Shown: piece after piece, positions 1-13,199 of the stretch
Position numbering within the stretch: the stretch's first letter is position 1
Layout: every line of letters begins with the position of its first letter
DNA from: Rachycentron canadum
Taxonomy: Eukaryota; Chordata; Actinopteri; Carangiformes; Rachycentridae
Reading direction: 5' to 3'
Assembly (NCBI GenBank): GCA_038496675.1
Contig: CM076669.1
Span: 10,440,599-10,504,598, forward strand
Length of the DNA: 64,000 nt
Notes under the pieces: generated by a model
Told to the model about the DNA's origin: nothing
What the model saw: only the letters and a program-made list of their open reading frames with translations
The model's database searches: none
Translations under genes and position numbers: made by a program

Positions 1-1507
1 GCTTCAGTCATTGACTGTTTGGGGGAATGGTTTAAGGAATGGGACATTTTCAAGAGGTTTCAAAAAATATTATGAAAGAGACATTTTTTGTGGCGTGGCT
101 TGTCATCCAGAAGAAAGACACTCCAAGCAGCCAAAGCACATCACATCACAAATGGATCCCTGAGGATGTGAGCATGAAGTAATTCCCCTCTACATTCATA
201 CTGACTGCTGGATATAAAGGGTTACACAGATTGTATGTTGAGCTGCATCGTCAGGAGAACGTCTGTGGTTACATGGTTGAGGATTGGTAGAGTGTCTGGT
301 CACAGTATGAGATGTACAAAGTGTTGCTGAGTAATCTTGGGAAAAATAATGTTTGTTAAAAAAGGATGCGGTGGGTCTACATGTCAGGAGCCATGACCTA
401 ACACCACATGACAGCAGCTTGAGTGAAATCAAAACATATCGGTTGTTTTCATCTTTAACAATCAGTCAATCTGTTACTTCATGACAGACACGCCTGATAG
501 TGCCTGTGGTCTGATCCAAAGTGTGTGGGAGAATTGTACTGTCTAGAGAAATGTGTTCCATCCACAGTGCAAGGATGTAGGGCTCTCAGGGAAGTTAGCA
601 TTGTCCCCCTAAATATCGTTGTTCACACCTGGAGGTCACAGGTTCTGCACTGCTCAGAGCACATCAGTAAGAGAAACAGCAGCTCAAAATACTATTAATA
701 TTTTATCATTAAACCTGTTATATACGCAGAAATGTCAATTTGCATAGCGTGTCATGCCCAGCCGGAGGGTGGTGTAGTGTCTGTCTGTCTCCTTGAGTAT
801 TTGTCTAAAGACAGGAAGTGGCTGACATACACAGAAGGTGTGAATCTCCTACTTGTGATTAATTTAGCCTTTCCTGTGGCAGCAGCCTGCCATGAACATT
901 TCCTGGGCTCAGTTTAAGTCTGATCAACATGTTTATAGTGAATGCCATCTGGTGATTCGATTCTGACAAATTACCCCGTGTTGTGTTTGATAACACCTCG
1001 AAAGCAGCGTGTTTATTTTCCTTTGGCGGTTTTTCATTGTGTAAGTGGGGGGGGGGGAATATTGACTTGACTTGCCACAAAGCTGAAAGTGAAACTGGAC
1101 AGACAGCAACGCTAAGTAAGTTTGTCGTTTCTGAATCCCTCTCCTAAAGGAATTTGTATTTGATTTGTGCTGCTGAAACTTCGTCAGCTTTGTAAGTCCT
1201 CACCTGAAGGTTTCTCTATGTCAGACAAGTCAGGCTGAATTGAAGATGTGCAATGCAAAGTGGTGCTGAGTTTTAGCCAGACAGAGCCCCTAATGTACTC
1301 TTATGTGTGCCTCTCCCTGTGTCAAGCAACACCCAGCCTTTAAACCTTCTAGCCACTAACTTCAGGCTCTCTCCCTCCTCATGTTCTTGTTTTCTTTGAA
1401 TAACTTTAAAGTATTTGCTTTGCAGAAAAACAGCTCTGAGGAGACACGCGTGGGCAAGACAGTGCACATGTGTTCATATAGTATGTAAAGTGTCTGTACA
1501 CGCACAC

Positions 1508-1556
<49 letters not shown>

Positions 1557-4500
1557 CAGATGCACAGGGGCTGAGGCTGTGGTTTTCTTTCCAGGGGGAA
1601 GTTAAAATGAAAATATTCTGTGTGCATTTGTCTACAGACCACAGTAACCTCATTGAAGATAATCACCAATTGAGAAGGGAGCCACAGTGAGCCGCGCTCC
1701 TGCTCTCTAACAAATACCTGTGGGCAGTTAAATTGCAATATCTTTTGCTGTGATGATAAAACATTTTACATTCAGTGTGTGTGTGCATGTGTGTGTGTGT
1801 GTTTGTGAGTTCATTTATGCATCGTCCCACACTACACACACATTTTAACACACTAGTTAGGCCATGGTTGGCTTCCTGCCTCTCTTGCACAGGCTAAAAC
1901 CTATGTTTAATTTCCATTTTCCTGCTGCATTGGCTGCCCGCTAAATTATTAATGTCCATCGGCGGCAGCGGTAGTTCATTTTCGAAGCTCCGTATTTGTG
2001 TCAGATGAAAAAGGAAACAAAGTGAGATAAGAAAGTATAAGGAGAGACAGAGAGAGAGACAGAGTGGGAGAGGAAGGGAAGGTAATGAAAAAGAGGTTTG
2101 AGATTAAGGGAAGGGGGAGACATCTGCGCTGTTTGTCATGCAACGGTGGACAGGAGAGGGAAACTTCTGCTCATTTCAGCACAACATCACAGAGATAGTA
2201 GCAGAAGAGGTGACAGTGTGAGAGAGGAAGCAATAAGGGAAACAAGAAGTGAAAGGTGTGATGCTGGATGAAACCCCAAAAGGTGATCTGACAGGGGAGC
2301 TGATCCCGACCTTTGTGTTATTAACGCCACAGTCGGCTTCAGGTGGCCTCTTGCATGTCAGGGGGCATTGCACAGTGACAGAACAGCCTCCTCGCTCTCT
2401 CGCTCTCACTCTTGCCTCCACCACCTCGCTGAAGGCTTGCGCACGAAGGGAAATGTTATATTTAGCTGAGACCAGTATTTTGTTTGTTCACTGGAAGCAA
2501 CACTGCCCTTGGAAAGCAGCCAGAACACTGCAGCATGGCTCCATCTCTCTTGCTGTCCCTCCATGCCTCCTTTCTCCCTCTTCATCTCTCTTACACCCCA
2601 GCCCACCTCCCTCCTCCTCCTCATCTCTGTCACTTTCTCTCCACCCTTTTCCCTTTTATCCTTCTTTCTCTGTTGTGAGCACAGCACACAGTAAAGCACA
2701 AACAAGTCAAGTGCCACAGCGAGTAGCCAGCAAAACAACCTACTCCTGCTGCACACAGGAGAATGGGGTGAGGTTTACTGTGACACTGTTTAGAGATGGT
2801 GACAAAAAATGTCATTTCCTAAAGCACTTGGAGATTAAGAAGATGCAGAAACTAAAAAAAAGTTGTCATCAGTTTCATAATCAATATGCTCCATAATGTG
2901 TCTGTGTCTTGAAATACTTCAGTGCAGAGACAATCAAAACTCTTGTTTTTCTGATGGGCTGAAAATCTTTCACTGTTCTTGTTTTCCTAGAATTTTTTCA
3001 ATCCATTTTTTTTTTTTTAATCTTTCTCTGATTCATCACCTTGGCAACAAAGTGATCGTGATGGGAGAGTGGGAGTCATAATTTGGAGCGTTTGGTGTAA
3101 AAGCTCAACATTATAAAAGAGTGTAAATGTGTTACTGACCTATATTCTCAGCCCACATATAGAAACCCATCCTATGAACCAGATCCCTTCTGTATCAGCC
3201 CATCTATCTGCTGTAAGTCCTTCTCCCCAGAGCCTGGTGGGAGGTAATGCCGTGCTGTTCCTATGCTCCTGACAGGTGGAGCCAGACTGTAACGTGATTC
3301 ATGGATAAGTTGTCACAAAGTGATTCTTTGTGCCTCCCCACATCTCCCTCAGGTATCATCTCATGTGTTTGTGTATGTGTTTGTATGTGCCTCTGTGTGA
3401 GTCTGAGTGAGTGTTCGCATGCATGAGGGTCCTCCTGACACATAAATGACACATAAATCATCAACATAATTATATTCAAAACAATGGTTCTGAACAATGT
3501 CAGTCCCAATTACTGCAGCCACCGTGATTCACCGTAAGATATATGTACAATCTGCAAAAAGTCATGGCAACAGCCAGGTAAGAAAACTTCAAAGTAGGTC
3601 AGGAGTAACTTCAAATGTTCAACTTCATAACCTCAAAGATGCTTTAGAATACCTTAAGGCAATGGTTTGTTTTTCAAAAACACATTGCTCTTTTTGAAGC
3701 AGAATTTCCAAAACCAGACAAGGTAGATATTGACAACGCTGAAACCCCGAAATGTTACAATAAAGCATCTATCTGACCACTACATCTTCTTTTTTAATTT
3801 AGAGATGTAGCCTACTTTTTGGAGCCCTCCTTGCTGCAGTGTCCCACATTACTTCAAATGCAGCCTTAAAATATGTTAATTAGTCCAATATCTGAAAGAA
3901 AATAAATCTGACTTTTTTTTCTATTTTTTGTGAACATAGCCAAATGCTAGCTTTGTTCTTAATGCTGCCTTCTAATATCTGATTGGTTGACTGTTTCTCT
4001 GACTAACAGTTGTTCATGGGTCACCACAAATCGGAGATGTTAACATCACTTTTTGAGTTACATCTTATGCACAATTGACATCTTACTGACTAGTTAGATT
4101 ACAGATTTTTCTGTTTGTCATCTTCAGTGTTTTTCTGGAAACCTTTTAGAAAAGCTTTAGAAAACTCTGAGTTTAACACTATGATCTAAAAAGTTATGCA
4201 TGGTGGCATTGTAGTACTAACAATATATTCATTTCAATATATTTAATTTCAACAACGAGGCATACTGTAGAGCTTTATTTGAAAAATAAAGCATTATAGA
4301 AATTTGTATAAAAGATGATTCAATAAAACATGAAAAATCCAAATGATTAAGTGAACTTTTCTGAGGGTAGTGGGGGTTTTTGCTGGGGCTCTGGAGGTAT
4401 CACCGCAGTGTGTCAAACATTTCGACTGTGGCCCTAGTATGCAGGACTCACATGACCTTTGTTGCCAGTGGTTACTTTCTTACTTGGATAAGAAAGAAAT

Positions 4501-6999
4501 TCATCTACATTCATTCAGCAGTCAAGCGGAAATTGCAAAGAATCCCAAGAAAACTTTATATGTAGATTTTTTTTCTTTTTGTAATGAATAATCTTGTCTT
4601 CTTCTGTTTAAGGCATAGGGACACTACCACAGTGGAACAATTTGTCACTTTTCCTAAAGTGATACAAATATATTACCTGAAAAGGTCACCTAATATATCT
4701 CCAGTTTCTTGAGATTACTTATTTCCAAATCCAGCAGTGGTTTTGAATTTCAACACTTGTTCGAGAGGCATCTTTGTACTTGTCAGCAAAGCACAGTTGG
4801 ACTTGACTTTTTGTGACTTTTACAGCCAGTGGACTCAGTGTTAAAGCCCTGGCCACCAGGATACCTCTACTTTCAGAAATGCCAAATGATGACCCTTCAT
4901 AAATAAATTCCCAAAATGAACAGATACTGTAGCTCGTTGCAATAGAACTTAATTTGCATTCAATGTTGCACATCAGGAGACAACATAGTATCCTGATCAG
5001 AACAGTCTACCACTGCCGTTCTCCAATGACAATGAAGCACAATGGGGAATAAGTGTTTGCAACAACAAGAAACACCCGTTGAACACACAAGGTTGATAAC
5101 ACAAAGGCCACATGGGTGGTTATAACACACACACAAGCACAAACACACAAACCACACACACACACTGCTGAAAATGAAATATGTTACAAGTCTGAATCCA
5201 AACTCTCCTCAGATAAAGCAACCCCCCTGTAGAAAAGTCGGTGGTGGAGTCAATGATGATAGCTTCTACTTGGAAAGACAATCAGGTGGCATCAAAATGA
5301 TACTGTAGAACAAATGAACACATCACTCCAGAGCCAGCACATTAAGCAATTTGCTTTCCGTTTGCAAATTGAATCTTCTTTGTCAAAAGGAGCGATGAGA
5401 ATTTGATTTCACTTTCAATCTCTGCAGGATCTTGTGTATTTTAGCAGCACACATTAACACAGTCCTAGTCCTGCATGTTACACACATAGATTCAGTCGGC
5501 AAATTTGTCACATTTTCCATCCTGTTCCCCACTATCACTATTACTGATTGAGACCATTTTCTGAACAGTTGGTAATTGAGTTTGGTGGGCTCATGGCCTC
5601 CAGTGCACTCTTAGTAGATGCTGTCCAAAACCATTATTCAGATTTTCTGGAAATGAACCATCTATGAACTCCTTTGCCGTAGGATAAAAAAAAAAAAAAA
5701 AAAAAGGACTCAAAGCTTTTAAGGACAATTTTCCCTCTTTCTCTTTTCTTTTTCTCCTTCTTCTGGATTCTTTTCAGAAAAAAAGAGGCAGGCCCCGACC
5801 TTCCAGGTGCAGGTTTTGTAGTCCGGTGGTGGTATGACGCTGCAGAGCTAACAGAATTTCACTGTGTCACTTTCACCCAAATGTTTTTTGTTCTGCTGAA
5901 CTTTGCCTGAGCAGAGTTATTTCCTCTCCTTCAACCCCGGGGCACTGGCCGCCACTAAAGCAAATAGAGTCTAAAACTAGGTGTGAATGTGAGGGCATAT
6001 GGCATGGATGAAGGTGAATACACACACAGATTAAATTTTTTTTTTTTTAACCTCCAGACCTTTGTAGTGGCAACTAATGTGCCTTAATTCTTTATAATTA
6101 TAAGCAACTTTCTTTCCTTCCATAGTGCTACGCAATATAAAAACAAATGTGCACAGAAAAACACACATTTGCTTGGTTTTGAACAAGGATATGTACACAC
6201 ATAATCATATTTAGTATTGTTTCTTTTTCTCGATCACTATGAGAAACAAGACTTGACATAATGATATTGTGGTTGAGAAGAAAACACAGGGAAAAGAATA
6301 GCTGCCTCCTTTATGTCCAGGCTCCCTTCAGCTGGTTCTGAGGTCTTCCACCTAAATTATCGCTTATCGCAGTCAACAGACAGAAAAGACCACAGCACAT
6401 GCTTTCGTCTCAACCCACGTCCACCACTCCTACCACTCTCTCTTTTTCTCCCTTTTGTATTCACTTTCATTATCACTGACGCTTCTAGAACAAACAAACG
6501 AGTATCCACCAGTTAATGCTGCCAGCCTGCACTCTCTGTGAACCTTTCTGCTAGCGAGAATATATATCAGCTCAAACAATGTGACAAGAAAGAACTGCCA
6601 TTCTGGAGCTGTGCGCAGTGTAAATGCCGCAATTCAAAACATCATGGTGTGATAGCATAGCCTGGGAAAGCTTCCAGTGCACCGGCCCACGTCGTTCTTG
6701 AAGCTAAATGAGAACTTCCCCAGATATGATGGGAGGATTTCGGGCTATCAGAGCTAAGAGGTCTAGCTTGCACACTCAGGGAGTGGTTTGTTAGTTTGCC
6801 TGCTACAGTCTGGTCCAGCTACATCACTGCAAAGTGCTTGCCCCGAGCCCAAGTTAATGCAGCCCTCTGCAGTCTGAGACATGCAGCTCCTCTCCAGCGT
6901 TATCGTTTCTTCCTTTCTCGCCTTTCTCAGTCCATTGCACACACGTGAACACACACACACAGCTTTTAGGGTAATATAGACTCAATGTACACCATCCTG
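1..6999. other. Intergenic DNA, no gene recognised
   Basis: No open frame here resembles a protein family; the longest (215 codons at 2249-2896, +) is low-complexity in its middle and has no support. Contents are microsatellites (CA at 1510-1553, TG at 1775-1801), purine-rich stretches (2035-2120, GA-rich), poly-A at 5684-5705, poly-T runs, and one AT-rich block at 5330-5470 that looks like conserved non-coding DNA. Confidence 0.7.
1510..1553. repeat. (CA)n microsatellite
   Basis: About 22 uninterrupted CA units. Open frames across it on both strands (poly-His-Thr and poly-Cys-Val) are artefacts. Confidence 0.95.
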
Positions 7000-9877
7000 A
7001 ATTTAGTTATGCAAATCCAAAAAGCTAAGAATGCACAGCTGAGAAAGGGATTTAGTCAACATTTCCTACATGTACAGTGTCAAGTGACGCTGGTTATCTT
7101 TCTTTGAAATGTGATTAATGAGTTTGATATGGTAATGCTAATTCCAATTTCCATACATGTGTTTAATGTATGGCTCACTGTGCCACCTAATGAACATGTC
7201 AAGACTTCCTGTCCTCCCCCTAAATGAAGATGTATCATCACATATGGAAATAAAACAAAGGTTCAAAGATCTGTCTGCTTCCCTCTAACACACTTATCAG
7301 CCATGACACAACACTGCCTTCCCACTATCTGGTGAGGACAGCAATAAGATGCTTTTACCCAAAATATTACATACCTAAAGCTTAATTCATTACATCTAAA
7401 ATTCAGAATTCAGTCAACCACAGCTTAATGCACTTTAAATTGGTGTTATGAATCCATCTCTCGAGGCGAATGTTGCTTTTTTCAGAAATATTTTTCGGTT
7501 AAAGGGAAACATGTATGTTGAATGTGAACATCAAACCCTCCACCCTACCATGTTGATTGATGACTCCTGAGCCTCAGCCTGCACTGCAGCAGACAACATT
7601 GTCTTACATAGTAGTTTGAGTTGTTTATGACTAGCAGCCGGTGTAGCTGCACTGGGAGAGTTGGTATATTTATCACAGTTTGCATGCACACAACAGAGAG
7701 GAAGTGGTTAATTGTAATAAATGTGTAGACATAAAGTAAAATATGGCAACTTTATTGCAGAAAAAAAAAATGCAAGTACTACATAAAAAAAAGGTGGTGG
7801 CAACAGCGGCAGGAGGGTAGTGGTGATAGCCTGGTGGCTTGGGGGGTTCTGAGGGATGGCATAAATTTTTTGCTGTATTTGGTTAAACTCCCACAGTGTG
7901 AGCCCACCCACAGGCGAGTAAACAATCTTGAGGCATTTTGAGGTAATTATAATACTATTAGTACCATAACAATCTGGTGTGAATATGTGCAGCAGCTACA
8001 TCAGAAGTGACAGAGAGCAGATGACCATTAGCAGTTGTCAGTTCTAATGCAGAGGAGATCAGAAGACTGTCTCAACAGTGCCATGTGGCATCCTCTCCTC
8101 TGTTCTCTAGCACCTCACAAAGGGAGCACCAGCTTTGAAGTAATCCACCGCTATTTATGTAATAACAAAGAAAAAAAAATGCCTGAGGTTTGAAATAAAA
8201 TGACCATTCCACTGGTGAAATGTGCCAAAATGGTTAGATCACTTGATACTTCATTTGCCTTGTGATTATCCCTCCATACACTTCTCTGCTTATATACTTA
8301 AACATACCATCGTTTCAGAAGAAGAAATTCACAAGTGCCATCTTTCAACACTGATGTGTGACAGTTTTAATGCACAGTGGCAGGTAATGCAACATCTTCA
8401 ATGTTTTTGCATGTTTTCCTGGGCACAACGTTTAATCATGACTTATCAGAGGCCCGAAACTCCAAATTATGAGAGGGTGCTGCCAGCAAGCCAAGGCCCT
8501 GCTGCACAGCATCTGAATCACCTAATTTCAATATCACACCACAAGAAAGAGTGCTGGCTGACAGCCTCGTAGAGTTCTTTATTGGGAACTGGGGCACTTG
8601 CGGGGGGAGAAAAAGCGTATTTCTCTAAGCCATCTGTGGGTGAGTCATGACCAGAGTACATTACAGATTGATATGTCATTATCAAACACTGGCCTTCTGG
8701 CTGCGAAGAAGAGGAGAGGGACGAGCGGATGGGTGCCAGGGAGGGAGAGTCGAAACTAAGATGAAGGATGATGGTGGGGGTGAGGGGCAGAGGGAAAGAT
8801 GAAAAAGCACAGAGGGCAAACGGGAAAAGATGGGGCTTGGTCAAAAATCATGAAGTTTTCACAGTTGAGGAAATGGTACCCAAATACAGACAACTAGTGC
8901 TAGGTATTGTTTGAAAGTTTTTTTTAATCTCTGCCAGTATAACAATAAAACAAATAAAATAATTATTTAATGCTACATTACTTGTCCCATTAATTTTGTT
9001 ACTTAATACAGCTTCCTCAAAGGAGCCTAAAAACAACTTGCCTTTTTCACAGCAGATGTTTGAAAAGCACAGTCATTACTCATAACACTGATGATGGCTC
9101 TGTGTGATCAGTTCAAATGAATCCTAATCCTGAGTTGGCTGAGTTTAACATGCAGCCAAACTTCAGTTCGGAGCACATGTAGCTACCGTTAGCTTAGCAC
9201 GCAGCACACAGCACAAACCAAAACACAGCAAAAGTCTGCTCTTATAATAAATATAATAAAAATCTGAACAAAACCAGGAGATTACGATCTTAGTTTACCA
9301 GCGAGCTATGTTTGCAAGCCAGCTAAAATGACACAATGTGGGAAATAATGTAGTTTTGATTTTTTGAGAATTTTATATGGATTGAATAAGTAATGGCCAC
9401 ATTCTTTACAAGAGCTTTGTCTTTAACACAATGAAATACTGTATAAAAATAGCATAGTAAACAATATTAACAAAATTTTGCCAGGTGCCAATTACTGGTG
9501 ATTGTCCAGTTTTTAATATATCCATTTCTGTTAGTTCCCAAAAAATGACGTTAAAAAGTGTCCATTTTTGCGTCCAAAAAGGTTTCACTGCTAGATTAAA
9601 AATGAATCTGCTAGATTAAAAATGAATGAAGAGTTTGCCAATGAGGCGTAGCATAATAAATACTTTTTCCCTTTTTTGGCATATAGGAGGTAGCAAACTT
9701 GTGCATCTTGCTTTTGCTGGTACATTATACGGAATGGTAGCTCCACATAAAAAGTGAGAAAGCTGGGTCTGAATAAACACTGTGCAGTTTTATGACTGAA
9801 AACTCGACAGCAGATGAGCCATGCCAGTGATAGCTCTGCCGGGAAATAGAGAGACCACTAGAAAGAGGGAAACAAAA

Positions 9878-9879
<2 letters not shown>

Positions 9880-9917
<38 letters not shown>
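9880..9917. repeat. (GA)n microsatellite
   Basis: About 19 perfect AG units inside a wider purine-rich stretch. Confidence 0.95.
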
Positions 9918-9918
<1 letters not shown>

Positions 9919-10589
9919 GGTGATGAATAATGGAGAGGCTTGATTTTACTATCTTTCACCCTCTAACCCTTCCAGATAAGACTTTTCACAATGGCCTGTT
10001 AATGCCACCTCTCTTTCTCGACTCCCCTCCCAGCAGTTTTTATGCAGACACATATTTGCTTTGTGCCTTTTTCCAAATGCTCCGACTCAGCAATACAGTA
10101 GAATGTAATATTCAAAGTACCTTCGGTATATGAGGTAATACACCAAGCATTCTATTTTAACTGCAGTTTCTTATTTGCTCACTGGGGTTGGACTTTGTAA
10201 TAAATCTTCATATAGCTGCGGGGCCTTGTCATATATTTTTCTTTCATTTCTTTGCTTTTCATTTCTTTCAGACGCCCCCATCCCTCTCTTTCTCTCTCTG
10301 TCTCTCACACGCACTCTGGCAAAATCCCTGTTCTCTTTTAAGTGTTCTCCTAATCTAGTCTAAGAGAAGTGATCTCACAGTTGACAAAAAAAGTGTCTTC
10401 TTCTTCTTTCTCTCCCACCTCTGTCCATCCACCTCAATTTATTTTTTCTCCCTGCATTTCTTGTTATTAGGCTGAGAGCTCACAATGACTAAAACACATG
10501 CTTAATCACACAAGATCACAACAGCTGTTCCAGGAAAGGGCTTTCGTGATAGAAGGTTGCCGTGGCGACAGCTCGACATGTCACTTTCA

Positions 10590-10591
<2 letters not shown>

Positions 10592-10628
<37 letters not shown>
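10592..10628. repeat. (CT)n microsatellite
   Basis: About 18 perfect CT units, 0.7 kb from the GA repeat at 9880 and complementary to it, so the two could pair. Confidence 0.95.
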
Positions 10629-10630
<2 letters not shown>

Positions 10631-12153
10631 TAGTGATTGGCGTTCCTTTTCTAATGCCACTCGAAGCTTTGGAAAGAGAATGACTCAGGACAATTTCATA
10701 TGTCACTGCAAATGGCTCCGACAGCACATCTGAACATTTCATGATGTGCTGACGACTCAGGGAGGTTCAGTGAATGGATTCACAAGGATGCTACCAAGGC
10801 CTGTTGTCTTGAAATTATGCATACACTACCTGCATGAATGTAGACAGCTGACAAATATCAGTTACAGCCCCACTGATAATGATAACACCACTGGCAGATC
10901 AGTTAAAGCCAAGGTGCATTTCTTTGAAATTTACAGAACACTGATTACAATCCACCGGTATCTGCCTGAAAATTATAGACCTAGGTACTATCAGACTACA
11001 CCTGGTAAATTGGCAACTTAAAAATGTGATGCTCATGAAATTATTATACTTGGTAGCCTGTTGCCAAGCATAATTATTTTATTTTGCATTCCTTTTGAAA
11101 CCTCATGATGCAGCAAACACGTAGATCTTGATGTTTATAATAAGTTTACACAGAAAGTGGAAAATGATGGTCTAGTGTATGCATGTATTGGAATATTTAT
11201 ACCTCAGGAAATGGGACTGAACCCCCTTAATATTAGTCAACTAACATTAATATTGTCTAAGTAAGTGCTTGCTGTCAGCTGCAAAGTTCAATCAAAGAGC
11301 ATGTCTGGAACATATTAATCCTACATAGTCATTATTTGCAGTTTTTCACTCATTGTTTTCCAAATATGAGTTTGATATTTCTCACATTACATTGCACCTG
11401 TGTTTGAGCATACAAGTGAGATGTAGATTTGTCATCCCCTCCAGTCTGACATGAAATACTGCTAATGTGATGGTCAGTTGATCATATGAAGGCCATTTTA
11501 TACCAAAGAATACTTTGGTATAAAATGTAAATCTGGAACGCAATGTTATCGTCATGGGGCAATTACCTACCCTCAGATTGTTTCTGAACCTCTGCTCTAA
11601 ATATTTACTGACTTGGTTTTCCATTGTCCAGTTCCTTTTTTGTACCATTTTGGCAACATAGAGGTGACATCTTCATTAATACTTGGAATACATGGCTTTG
11701 TATGTCCAATGAGCCTTTAGTTCACTCACAAAGGTGATTCCACTGATTTTGCTTTATTAGACGTCCTCTCACAGCTGTGTGGGTGTGCGCAGACAGTGCA
11801 TGATTGACATCTCCATGACTCTGCTGTTGGTGGTCAATAGAAGTTTGGTCAACCATAATAACTCTAAGCAATTATTTACATTTTCCATATTGTCCTTATG
11901 GATGATTTTTTAAAAAAAAAAGTAACAGTGTGACAGTTGTGAGCAAATGATGACATTTATGGCATTTGCCTGCACGGAGAGCAAAAATATAACAAGGTAA
12001 TTGAATGATGTAGCTGCACGTCAGTGGTCATGTTGTATAGCTGGGCTTATCACTGACTTGATGGCACTTGATGTTCCATGGCTACAGACTATTTCTGTAC
12101 CAGAGCAGATTATACAGGTGCTGTCCACAAGATGATATCTGTCCACAGTGTGT

Positions 12154-12157
<4 letters not shown>

Positions 12158-12206
<49 letters not shown>
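12158..12206. repeat. (TG)n microsatellite
   Basis: About 24 perfect TG units. Confidence 0.95.
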
Positions 12207-12401
12207 GGACTGTGCAATGTACAACATTAGGTGTCGTTAGGGTAATTTAAGTCATAAATCATAATGTCATTAAAATTGATAATTTAAGGTTAAATCTGGA
12301 ACACCAATCCAAAAAAGCACAGCAATCAGCATCCTGCATCTGACTTCCAACATATCATTTATCTAAACAGGCTGCTAGTATTGCTGTAACAGTTTAGCCT
12401 A

Positions 12402-12409
<8 letters not shown>

Positions 12410-12434
<25 letters not shown>
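12410..12434. repeat. (TG)n microsatellite, short
   Basis: About 12 TG units, 0.2 kb from the longer TG repeat at 12158. Confidence 0.9.
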
Positions 12435-13199
12435 ATGAATGAATTAATCTATAATCTAATACAGGCCTGCTCACACTCATTCACTATTTCTCATATCTTA
12501 AATAAGATTATACTGCACATACGAACTCACACATACACACCTGTATAACATTTCCTAGGGAATAATCTGTTGAGGTTTATGTAATTTTCAGACCAATCAG
12601 GCATCTCTGTTTATGTCTGTGCTGTTATCACTGCTCTAATGATGCACTAAAGTACTTAACTCACTTACCTTAACATTTGTGTGTGTGTGTGTGTGCAGTA
12701 TTGATGATGGTGTGAGAGAGAGAGCAAATGATTTAAAGAGCAGGATACAGAGTGACACAATGAAGGAGAGTGTGCTATGGAGAGACAGAGCATCAGGATG
12801 TGGACTGAAAGTATCTTTTTTCTGACGCTGCACTTGAAGAAATGAATCATCAGCTGGTGCACAGAAGGTGCCTTCACCATTATGTTATCGCAAGTTATGG
12901 ATGACGCATTTACAGCAACATTTCGTGACATTTGATATGCACTCATGTTCAAACCAGTGGCCATTTGTCTTTGGTCAGTTGTTTGCAAATTCTGTGTTTC
13001 AGTGGTCTGGACACATACAGGGATCATGGTCATCAAAACCAAGAAAAGTGAGGCATCTGTGTTCATACTTAGTCCATTTTCTGTCTTTGAACATTAATCT
13101 CTTGGTGCTCAGTTGTCACACTTCAGATGATCGAGTGAACAGTATTTCCTGTAAAAGTTTACGTAACATTGGTGTGGGGAGAACTGCGGGGGCAGCCGC

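Larger units (their letters stand above)
7000..13199. other. Intergenic DNA, no gene recognised
   Basis: This holds GA, CT and TG microsatellites (listed separately), AT-rich unique sequence and two stretches with the even, low-repeat composition of vertebrate regulatory DNA (7021-7215 and 8430-8560). A GCTACCGTTAGCTTAGCACG string near 9182 resembles the core of the inverted-repeat family seen elsewhere in the window, but the flanks do not extend the match. Confidence 0.65.

Noticed and set aside
1415..1738. Open frames across the CA repeat on both strands
   Set aside because: These are His-Thr and Cys-Val runs from a dinucleotide repeat, not genes.
2249..2896. 215-codon open frame on the + strand
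   Set aside because: The middle is translated low-complexity C/T-rich DNA (poly-Ser/Pro/Leu), the ends resemble no family, and there are overlapping frames of similar length on the other strand.
3722..3775. GAAACCCCGAAATGTTACAA followed by AATAAAG, like a retrotransposon tail
   Set aside because: Only about 30 bases match the remembered pattern and no body sequence lies beside it.
12665..13066. 133-codon open frame on the minus strand
   Set aside because: Its C-terminal part runs through a TG repeat and S/H/L-rich low-complexity sequence; no family or splice structure is evident.
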